Position numbers and translations under genes: made by a program | Shown: positions 49,201 through 61,200 of the stretch, piece after piece | Numbering within the stretch: position 1 is the stretch's first letter | Layout: each line of letters begins with the position of its first letter | Notes under the pieces: model-generated | The model's input: the letters and a program-made list of their open reading frames with translations, nothing else | Databases searched by the model: none | What the model was told of the DNA's origin: nothing | Assembly: GCF_026212465.1 (NCBI RefSeq) | Contig: NC_080058.1 | Coordinates: 21,412,335 to 21,476,334, forward strand | Length of the DNA: 64,000 nucleotides | Direction of reading: 5' to 3' | Source: Amaranthus tricolor | Taxonomy: Eukaryota > Streptophyta > Magnoliopsida > Caryophyllales > Amaranthaceae

Positions 49201-52200
49201 TCTAATAAATGAAAAATAGAAAACTGGGGAGAATGAGAGGTGTACAAAAGATAGGAGAGAGAAGAAAAAACATATTAACATATAGACGATACGAGTGCAA
49301 ATTCAAACTCCAAACCACAAAAACAGAGACTATATTTGTTGGGGCTAAAGATTTATAGTTCTTCTATTTCAGAATAATGGGTTGAATTAGAATGCCAAAT
49401 TAAACCATGTGCACTTATTTATGTGAAGTTGCAAGATGATGTTTGCTACCAATAGTCAATCGGAAAAACCTATTTATTCTCACCAAGAAGATAAAAGTTG
49501 CTTACAACCGACCCCCTAACTCCATCTAGGTCGGATCCATGGCATTGAGGTAATAGACAATAATCGATTGACAACAACACAGTACAATGACAATGCCAAG
49601 GCCTTAATCCCAACAATATAAGATCGTCGACACGAACCAAAACAAATCCACATGGTAAATCAAGGCTATGTAATTGATAGAGCGAAAAAATGCAAATGAA
49701 ATTTAACTTTGATATATCAACCAGAAGACTAATACTCCCTCTGTCCCTAACATACATTTCGCAACAGTTTATTCATAATCTAGAACTTAAAACATAGACA
49801 AGTGGGATTTTATTTGATTCGTCTCAATGCAAGAATCATTAATATCAACCTTTTATATTTTTTTATTATGTATAGTTAAAGATATTAACGATTAAATCAA
49901 TGTATTGAATAGTGTGAAAAAGTAAAATGTAGAAAAATCTTTCGGGCGAAGGGAGTATTACCGGGAAGTACACTTTGTCATGTTTGTTAGTAGTATTACC
50001 TGCTTATACAAGTGTATAGCTTTGTTCTTTTTTTGAGTTGAAAACAATAATTTTGGTGTTTTATCTTCATCACTAAGAGGATCCTGTCCGTAAATACGAA
50101 ATGAAGGACGACAGCCACCCTCTCCATTGAAATCAGGAATATGTCTGAACATTATACAATCCAAAGTCAATGCCCTATCCAAGGGAGGCCACTGTGAAGC
50201 AACATTTCTCCTTGACACATATTGAAGGTACCGGATTTGCGATGGAATGGGATTTAGGGGAGATAACATTGGCAAAAGTTCACGGGGAGCTTGCTTGTAA
50301 ACCATATCCAGGGTTCTCTGCTCCCCAGTGTACTGTTTCCTATAAACCAGAAGTGCAGCAAGCATAAAAGCCAAAACTGGCCATCCACCTCTTTCACAAT
50401 GCAACAGTAGAATGTTTTGTGGCCCCAATGCAAGCCAACTTTCAGTTGAACGCAAACAGTGATGAATTAACTCCACTGGAAGGATAGGACAACCCTCATA
50501 ATGCCTAGGGTAGTCCATTATGGTCATACCACACTCTGACATAATCTTTGAAATCGCATTCTCCACCTCCGACTTCTGGAAATTGAAAACTAACAGCGCA
50601 GCATCAAGAAATTGCTGCTGTAATTGACTGACTATGCCTGCTAAGTAACTTTTATAGTTCTTCTCGTTCCAACAGTCCATAGTAAAACAACATTCAAAAA
50701 CTGCAACAAAGAAAAACATTTAAATATCCGTTAGTTAGGCTGTTAGCTATTGACCTATTGGGATGGCAACAAATCTGCAGCAAAACAAGGTGATTTAGTA
50801 TTCACAGGAACTAAATGTAAAATCTATGGCATGCAAAGTTGCTGCTTGCTATATATAACATAATTATTTATTATTTTGATCTCTTTTCCAAAAATTCAAA
50901 TTCCCTAAATTAAATCCTTAAGCGATATCCAAAACATTAAGACAACAAAAGCATCCCCTAAGTTCATTTCCGTAAAACTCGGGCCAAACTAACTAGCTAA
51001 ACATTAGCAATGATGTTGAGAAATCCTATTGAATGATGAGCAATAGGTTAAATAATAGTTGGCGGTATTTTGAGTCAATAAGCAATTGTTGAGAGTATTA
51101 TTAACAAATTTGTCAAAGATAAAATTACAAATTAAATAATTAATATTGATTTGAAAAATATTTATTAAAAATGTACCAACATTTTATATACAAGATACAA
51201 CAAATTTATTAAAGTTTCAAATTAAATAATTAATTCCCTTTTCTGTTTTGTTGATGCCAAGTGTGGTCATTTAGATATTTATTTTTCCTCTTTGCAATTT
51301 AATTTTTTTCTTTTCCATAGTAGTTGAAGCTTAAGAAATTAGAAATGAGAACGATTTGAGTTTTTTTCATAGACGGACCTTAGTTTGTCGCAAGTCTGTA
51401 GCAATTTTAAAAATTAGAAATGAGAAGGTCCAGGTTGATTATGGGCGAGTTGGATACAGATGAAGAGTTGGCCGAGGATGAAGTTGTTGAATTAAGAGGC
51501 ACAACACGAATCTCCAGTTAGCATTTCCTTGAATTGGGTTGGGGGAATTGATAACCCAAAAACCATGAAGATTGAGGGTAAGATTGAAGGCACTAGGTAG
51601 TAGTAATGATTGACTCGGGAGCCACTCACAATTTCATAACTCCGAGGTTGGTGCAAGAGTTATCTATACCGGCGGATCCTACCAAAGACTTTGGGGTCAC
51701 TCTTGGTACAAGAGAAACGCGGATGGGAAATGGACGACACAAAGCCGGAAAGCTAAATTTGGGGGCACTGTGTGTATGTGAGAGTTTCTTGCCTTTGGAG
51801 CTAGGACATGCGCACATTATATCGAATGGTGGGTGAAATTGGGCACAACTTCTACAAATTGGAAGACACCTATGATGCAATTCAATTGGAATGGAAGTAA
51901 GGATATTTTGAGCGGAGATCATCTCTGGAAAGGACATTGATTACATTAAAATCGATGACGAAAAGCAGTCGGAAGTCTGGCGACGAGTTATTGGCAGACT
52001 TGACTTGTTTGGGTGTTTGTGAATTAGCGGGATTCGAAGGTGAGTGACAGTCGTGCTAAAGGTATTACAAACAATGATAAATCAATTCAGTGAGGCCTAT
52101 CAAATGCCTCATGGGATGCCTCCAACGCGTGCTAAATAGCATTAGATTGTACTCCGTGTGGGTACCAAGCCCATTAGCGTTCGCCCCTACAAATATCCTT

Positions 52201-55200
52201 AAATTCAAAACGAGAAGATTCTGAGGTTGGTTACTGATATGCTTTAGGCGGGGATTATACAGCATTCTTGCAGTCCTTTTTCTAGCCTAGTGTTACTTGT
52301 TAAAAAAAAAGGACAGTTCATGGCGATTCTGTGAGGACTATCGGGTCTTGAACAAGGAGACAATTGCGGATAAGTACCCTATTCCGGTGATTGAAGAACT
52401 GCTAGATGAATTACATGGGGCAAAGGTTTTCTCTAAGTTGGATTTGTAGTCGGGATACCATCAGATACGCATGAAGGAGGAGAATGTTCCTAAAACGGCT
52501 TTGCACACACATAAAGGCCATTATGAATTTCTTGTCATGCCTTTCGGCTTGACAAACACTCCTGCTACTTTTCAGTCTTTGATGAACAACGTGTGTAAGC
52601 CATTTCTCCAACAGTTTGTCCTTGTCTTTTTCGACGATATTTTAATTTATAGTACTTCTTTGGATGAGCATGTTCAAAATTTGTAGGCTATGCTTGTAAT
52701 AAGAATTGATGTAAGTAATTGGAGTAATTGAACCACTTGAAGAGATCAGGGGAGTAATTCATTTCCTAATACATGCATTACATCTTTTCATTCTTTTCTC
52801 TCTCGTTTCTTCTATATATGTCTAGCGTTTCTGTCCGAGCCTTGGAACCACAATAGCTCTCGCAACTGGGCAGTAGGTTCACCACAACAATAAGTTTCCC
52901 TACCATTCTCCTATAACGATCTTAATCTTCACCTTCAATCATCTATAGCCCATGATTAGTTGCAATGGGTGTATCTCTAATTGCGATGGGTGTCTCCGCT
53001 GGTTTACAATCAAGCATACTAATATAAGTCAGTAGATAAAGAATGTACTTTCTCTGACTAATGATTCCCTTTTTCAATCTTAGGACTTCAATGCCAAGAA
53101 ACTATTTCAGGTTTCCAAATCTTTCATTTCCAACCCATAGGACAACTTTACCTTCAAATTACGAATTTCCTTTGCATTATCTCCAGTGATAACCATATCA
53201 TCAACATATATTATCAAGCATGTGATTCGATCCTATTTTTTTCTTTACAAACAAAGTGTGATCAGAATTACTTTGTTCATAGCCAAACTTCTTCATAGCT
53301 ATAGTGAACCTTACAAACCATGCCCTAGGAGATTATTTCAAAACATACAATGCCTTTCTCAATTTGCAACCTTCCCCTAGAGCATAATCCTCTGAACCAG
53401 GGGTGCTTTCATCAGGAAAGGATTTTTGACATTAAACTGGTGAAGTAGGCTATAGCGAACAGAACCCGAATTGTGTCTATTTTGGCGACTGGGGAAAAGG
53501 TTTAGGAGTAGTGTACTTCGTAGGTTTGGGTGTAACCTTTGGCTACAAGTCGAGCTTTGTAACGCTTAATTGATCCATTTGCATGATACTTAATACTCTG
53601 GGTCATATCACCTTGGTAGGACACCCCGTGTGCTCCTTGGAGATAAATCATATATGCTACGTAACTCAACATTGGGCATATCATTAGGCCTATAAAATAA
53701 GGATCCAGATGTATCAGTCGATATTTCATTTAGTACATTCTCTAAGAGAAGATCAGATGTTACCTTTAACTCAGTAGGATGCTCATCGGATAGGACTGAA
53801 GTGGTCTGAGATGGAGGTACTATGTTGTCAGTATTAGCAGTGTTAGTGGTGTTACCTACTTGCTCTAGAGGGTCCATCCTTACGTCATATGTCAAGCAAC
53901 TTAGGTCATCACCAACACTCGCTCCCTAAGGACCAAGCTGAGAAAAATAGTACGACCCTTTAAAGAATTTACTGTCTATTGTGGTATACAACTTATTATG
54001 AACTAGGTCACACTAATTCTCTTTTTGTGTGACCCCATAACATACAAAGACACATTTAGCAGCCCGACATTCAAGTTTGTTCCAATCCCTCTTGGGGAGA
54101 TAAGGGTAGACAACTCAACCAAAACACGAGGGAGTAAAGAGTGGGAGCAACGAATAGGAGTATGAGTTTAGAGTGTATTTAGAGGGGTTTGGAAGTTCAG
54201 AGTTATTTTGGGGAGACGGAGTATTTAAGGTAAAGTTTGAAATTAAATGATAATCATATGATAAAATTTGACAAACACATCAAAGACTTCAGACTTAAGG
54301 TTTCAAAAAATAGACTCAACTCGAGCACAATCATCCACAAACAAGACAAAATATGAGAGACCATGTGTACCACATTCGGGAGCATGAACCCAAACGTCAG
54401 ATTGTATTAAAACAAAAGCTCTAAAATTATGAGTCAAACTATTAACATATGAGTGATTATGACTTTTGGCTAGATCACAAATTTCACAATCCAAAGAAAT
54501 ATTGCAACTATGAAGAGATAGAAAAAAACGCTTTAGATAACCTAAGGATGACCTAAACGTCGGTGCCACATCCATAACTGACAATTAGGGGACCCATGAG
54601 CAAGCAAAGTGTGACCTTTTTTAACAGCCTCATCCACATAGTATAAGCCTCCTTTCTCAGAACCATGCCCAATGAGCGTCCCAATCTGAGCATCCAGTCA
54701 GTATAAGTCATGATAACCATACAATTAAGCTCTTTAATCAATTGACCAACTAAAAACAATTTTTTTAACGAATAGAGGGAGAAATATCAGTAGAACCAGT
54801 TTGGTCAACCCAAACTATTCACCATTAGCAGTTTGGATATGTGTACGAGTGTTGGGCATTATGGACACGAGGACCATTGGATCAAAAGTCATTGTATTTG
54901 TAGCCCCACTATAAAAAATCCAAGAGGATTTTTTGAGTTTGCATAAGAGGCACACCTAAAAGGGATGGATTAGCCTAGTTAGGTGGTGTTTGGTTAGGCA
55001 AGGGAGGAAAGATAGTAATTACTGTAGCAGCCATATATAAAGCAAACAAGGGAATGAAAAAACAGTCTTTAACTCCTTATCCTCCTACGTTTCTCTCTCC
55101 TCTTGCTCATATCTTGGTTGTTCTGTAAAATCTTCATGACCCACCATCCCAACTCTGTTTTCTGGTGGTGGTGGTGGAGATTGGCCTTCGGTAGTAAGGT

Positions 55201-58200
55201 AAGGGAAAAAGACTCCATTTTTTTATAGGGGAAGATGGAAAATGAGATTAGGTTGGTATCTTCCATTTTTTTACACGTTGAAGTTCCAGGCTCTGATTTA
55301 CATGAAGCGAAAAAACTAAGAGGCAAGTAGGAGACACATGGCTTTGCTAAAGATGTTGCCATGATACTAAATCAGTATTTCATGTTATGAGGAGAGATGA
55401 TTAAGTATGAGAAGGTGTGACGTCTTACCCACTCAAGAGAGGAACTTATCACAATGGCACCAAGAAATTTCAAGAAAAGCCCCAAAGTTTCTGGCGTAGC
55501 TATAGTAGCTATTTGTTTATGAAGTTGCAACATTCTTTGATTCTCTTTCCTATGCAAATTTCGATCTAAAAATCTAGAACAAACTAAACAAAAGCAATTC
55601 AGGAATGAGATAGTAAAACCCGTTAAACATGGGAAGATGCTTGTATAAGATTGAAAATTTTGGAAGAGTTTTTCTAACACATGTCTAGAATGAAGTACGC
55701 TTGATCCGAAGAATTAATATTAATATAACACTACTAAGCGGATATCACTAACATCAAAAGCTTGCTTGCACTTAGAGCCGTGTTATCACAAATTCAACCA
55801 AGATTTAAATTCCTACTTAGTCCACAAAAATTCTCCTCTTCAATTCATTCAATCAACCACCATATGCACATGTAAATCCAAGTTCTTAATATCCCTTTTC
55901 ACTCCCATCATACAAGCCATTTTTTGTCTCCCTTGCACATTAAAACTCCATATAATTTTAACCTTATGTTCTCCTTATTGGGAATTGTGTATCATTGTAT
56001 TTTCTCATAGTCTCGAATCAACATAATCAGATTTGTGTCATCTAATTTTCAATGTTTATGTCACCAAACTTACTTCAGGATACATCAATGATGCCAAAGT
56101 TTTAATTTCACGTCGGCTACATGAACCACAATATATGTCATGAGATCAACAAGGACAAATTATTTCAATTCAATTTAAACAAAGACATAATAGGCAAATA
56201 CTGAAAACAAAATGAGAGAAAATCATTAACGTTGATTTCGTCATATGTAAAAGACACACCAGTTAGAAAAGTGGAAACTTAAAATATTGATGAGCATACA
56301 TAATGATTGGTAAGCTAGTAATAAGAGTAAAGAACAATGTGAAGAATTGCTTATATGACACAGATAAATGAACACTGAAGAATATTCGTCAATAATCACT
56401 AAAATTGATTTTGTTAATTGTAGATTAAAAAATAGATAAGAGCCAAACAAAATATAATTTTGTTCCATTTCATACAGTCGACCTCATATCATTGGGACAA
56501 AGCTTTGGCATTTTAGATATTACTTCATCTGAAGTTCTATTATATTCTAAACCCAAATCTTTAAAAATCCTTCCTCAACCAAGCTATCCAAGTCATTGCC
56601 TCCATGCTTCAATAATCTTGATGAGTCAAACCCTCCACTTTTCACTCGAATTGCTGGAGTTGATTCTCCTTCATTTCATCCTCAATATTTTCACAACTTC
56701 CTTTGTATGCCATTGTTTCAAACTCTACCCCTTTGAAATGATGGGTTCAAAAGCATAAGTAAATCTTCAAATAAGAGAAAAACTCAATAATAACAGGATA
56801 CAAAAGATTTACACTAGTCCATTAGAATGAAGCCAAACGATGTACTATATCCTTTAGGCCCTCACATAACGGTATATGCTTCTTATGAAAAAGAGTTAAA
56901 ACAAGAGTTAACTAATGAAAAAATTCACTCTTAGCATTTTATTTTCCTGGCTAGGCATTAATATTGTAGAAATAAATAAAAAAATATAAGTCTAAAAATA
57001 AAACTAAATATCAAGTCAAAGCATAAAATTTAAAACTAATGAAAAAAATTGTTGAAATATACTGAATGAATCTAAGACTGTATCTGCAATGCTCATTACT
57101 AGAAGCTTGGAATCAGAACCATAGCTCCATGGCTACACTTGCTTTGGTGAAGATAATAGGGCATGGATCTATATTATGGAACAAAGCATGTCAGAATAAA
57201 GTAAAGCCTATTCTTTTTTGCTACTCCTACACCTACTCCTACTTTTGAGTGAATTTCATCTTGGTCATCTTTGGTCTTATCCTCCATAATTAGGGGTGCA
57301 CATATTCTGGTTTTGTAAAATCAGACCAGACCAAAACCAAACCAGACCATTTAACACACCACATCGGACCCTGGTCTAGTCTAAAAAATAAAAAACCAGG
57401 ACCTGATTGGAAACCATAATTTTGGAAAAAAGTAAACCAGACCAGGCAAAATTAGACAGTAGACCAAACCAAATACGTAACAAGTTTGGTTTGTGGTTTA
57501 GACCAAACTTTGTTAATCCCTGTGAAAACAAGGTCACATAACCCCATCACGATTATGTCGTAAGGATTTTTTAGTTTACCGCAACCAAAATAAAGATAGC
57601 ATTGAACTTGAAATTATCAGCATTAACTGTAAGCCGTGACCATGACCAAAATCATATTTTTGCACTATGTTCGGTGCGCTCTTTTTAAGTCATCTAAGTT
57701 TTAACTTTCTATGTTCCTTAACAGTTCACAAATATCATATCTTTGCACATGTCCAAATCATCTAAACAATTATCTTTTATCTTTTCTCATTATTTCCGAC
57801 TCCTAAACCATTCCTTATATTTTCGTTTTAAATTATATTCTTAGTTTAAATGTCTCGTTTTCCGCCTTACACACCTCGAGCTCTAGCTCGAGTGAAAATG
57901 CCTCAACTAGGTGAGACAAAGTCCAATACAAGAGGCGTGCGCTTTAGTGCGCCTCATTGCATTTCCCGCCTTATGCACCTCCTCGTTTGGTTGTGTAATT
58001 AAGTTAACTTTGTTTGTTTGAAAAAGAAACAAACTCAACATCCAAAATTACTTGAATATAACTGTTGTTTCCACAAAAAGGAAAAGAAAGTAGAAAAGCA
58101 TGTGAAGAAGAATAAAATAAGTTTCGTTATACTTCATATCCTCATAGTAATAAATAATTCATACTACAAAACCAAAGCCTCTTTGCATCATATCCTCCAA

Positions 58201-61200
58201 GAAGCAAAGGATTTTTAAAATAGAGAATCAACAATTCCCGTATTGCAAAAACAATTTATTGGGTCGTATCAATGGATATCTCATGCTTTCGATTGATATC
58301 TAGGAGTTATGATAATCGCATTACTCCTACCCAATCACTGTTTTGATACCGCTTTCGAGGTTATTACTACATTTTTATACTAATAATTATATGATAAAGT
58401 AGTGTTAGACTGCAATGATGATAGATATTTTCAAGCTTATTGCTATTATAATATGAATGTCAGTTGTTTTACGAAATATATATGTTCTCAAATTGATTTA
58501 AAGCTTTTTAGCAAAAAAGTGTGCTTCGTCCACTAAAAGCTTACATCTTCCCTTGCGCTTTGCGCCTAGGCTCTAAGGACCTTATGAACAACAGTGCGCC
58601 TCATACTTTTTAAAACTAAGATTATATCCCACAAGGTATGCATGTTTATCCATCAAAGCATTCACAAATCCACTATTTCCATCTTCTTATTATAGTCCTT
58701 ATTAAATATCCAATAATTTTATCCATTTAGTAACGGTGTAATGATTGTTCGATAAAACATTCTCTTTAGCTTTAGGGGCCTACCCCAATCATAGTCGTTC
58801 TCCATTTTTGCCACTCATACTTGTATTACGTCTTGCTAGATATCCCCAATACTCATGAATAGTACCTCTACTTATTTCATATGTTCTAAGGTGACACTTT
58901 ATGTGCTTTGTTTTACTCTGAATGTACCCCCTGAGGTCTCATCTAACTTAGCTTTCACCCCTCTAAGGTCTCATCAACCAAAATAACATCCTCACAAATA
59001 ACATGCACCAAGACAATTCTCTTTGAAAAGATCAAGTTATCTCATGTAGGACCTCCGTGAAAATAGAAGGGTTTTAGGTTGAACTTTGGTAAAGGTTAGA
59101 TGTGATCGAAAAATCCTTTGACGCCCCTCCATACATCATTTGTTTTATAATGTGAAGGGTTTTCTCATTGAATTTTCTCATGCTTCTGTTTTCCTATACA
59201 AATAAAGGAAATCCCATCCCTCACCTGCCTCGTCCTTCTAACCAAACATAGCATTTATTGAAAACAATATACGAAACCTAGGTTATTAGGATCGGGATTC
59301 TCCTAGGATCGTTGAGGGGGTAGGATCAAAATCGGTAGAATCGGATCATAGGATCGTGTGATCCTACAAATATGCATTAAATATGCATCATTATGCTTTG
59401 GTTATTGATTATCAATTATATTTGTTCTTTTTTAAGTTTTATGGAGCAACTAAAAAGTTATTTGACTTATATATTAAGTTTTGAAAAAGAATACTTTTAA
59501 TAATCCTTTTTAAAATGAAAATCAAGAAATACTTGAACTTTATAATGATGTTGATATAGTTATTTAAATATATTTATTTCGACATGAGTGAAATCTAAAT
59601 TTTTTAGGAAAATATTTTATGAATGAAACTGCCATTGTAGGATCGGATCGTTGGATCACAGAATCGTAGAATCGTATTATAATCCTACCACCTAAATTCT
59701 TGAGCTAAGTAGGATCGCACGATTCCACCACATTAAGATCCTACCCACGATCCGGATCGGTCGGCTGTTTTTGCATCTTAGGATCGTAAAATCGTAGATC
59801 AGAATCAAGATTCTAATAACTATATACGAAACGCCTCTTATAAGTTTACAAAATACCAATCTCCAAATGAAAAAAAAAAAAAAGAAAAGAAAACCATTCT
59901 CACTTTTTTTGACGAGTTATCAACTACTTGTCAAGTCCTAAGCAGATGACATTATCCTCTCGCATTTTTGTAAAACTTTGCAATGGTTATTTGATTTTTC
60001 AAAACCAAAACCATTTAAAGTGGCACGCAAATGACATTATTAGCTTTCTATAGAATGAAATCTTATATTCTTGAATGGAGGTTGTTTGGTGTGTGGGAAT
60101 GCGACTTTTATTCAAGTATCCAACTTCCCATGTTTGGTAAAATGGCTATGGGAAAATAAATTAGGGAGTCAAAAGGACATTACCCCCTTAATTTCAAAGA
60201 AAAATAATACCAAAGCCGAATCTGACCCAATCCGAGGAATTTAATCTGATCCAACTCCAAGGGAAAAAATATTCTACTCCAAATCTGATTATATAGTCCG
60301 AGTTCGATACAGTGTTGGACCGGAGTTGGACCTCATAAAAATTTGATACTCTGAACCAACTTCGATTCCGACCCTACTTTGACTCGGACCCGGCTCGACC
60401 CGAATTGACCCAACATTCGACTCCGAATTCTAATTTAAGCCCTTTTTTGAACAAATTTGAACTTCATATTTAAAATAAAATGAAAATAAACTTATTCATA
60501 CCAAACTTGAAAATAAGTTTATTTAAATACATGAAATCCAACATTCTCAAATTTCAAGTCTAAATATATGACATCCAAATTCAAAACTTTAAGATTTCCA
60601 ATACTTAAACGTAAAAAAATTTTGAAATTCAAATGTGTCAATGATCTTTGGGTTTGGAGCCTTGAATAGCTGAATTTGTTGAACAACCAAGATGCTCAAG
60701 AAAGACTAAAAGACTAAGAAATTTATCATTTTATGTCTCTTATTGTCTAAGAGTCACACTGACTAAACTACACCCTGGAATCATCTTGTACTCAACGCTG
60801 CCATCTTCTCGTCCCCAGCAATACACACCAACCACTTGAAACGAGAAAATCCTATTGCTCTCGGAGGCTCGGACCACCACAAGCATCCCTCGGCTCGCCA
60901 TCACCTACTCGGCATCGAAGGCAAGCTAAATATGCTCCATCTCAGCGCTTTCTTTTTTTTTTGTATACGTGTTCGTGTTTGCGAGACAAATGTGCATGAG
61001 TTTCCATTGAGCTTGATTATTTTCTTTGTTAAGTTGTATTTGAAGGACTGTTTTGTTTAATTGTAATTGTAAGACTATCTTTCCTTTTATAAGATGAATT
61101 TGAAGAACTTGTTTTATTTGTTAAGTTGTATTTAAAAGACTAATCTATTTATATATTTATTCTTTTAAATCATTAGTATAACATCGATAAGAACAGAGCT

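Noticed and set aside
55069..55680. Captured plastid-protein gene fragment
   Set aside because: The Ser-rich start is suggestive, but no family could be named and no joined exon structure was found.
56241..56758. ORFs on both strands in FH13 intron 1
   Set aside because: Hydrophobic, no known domain, opposite strands overlapping nearby; treated as chance.
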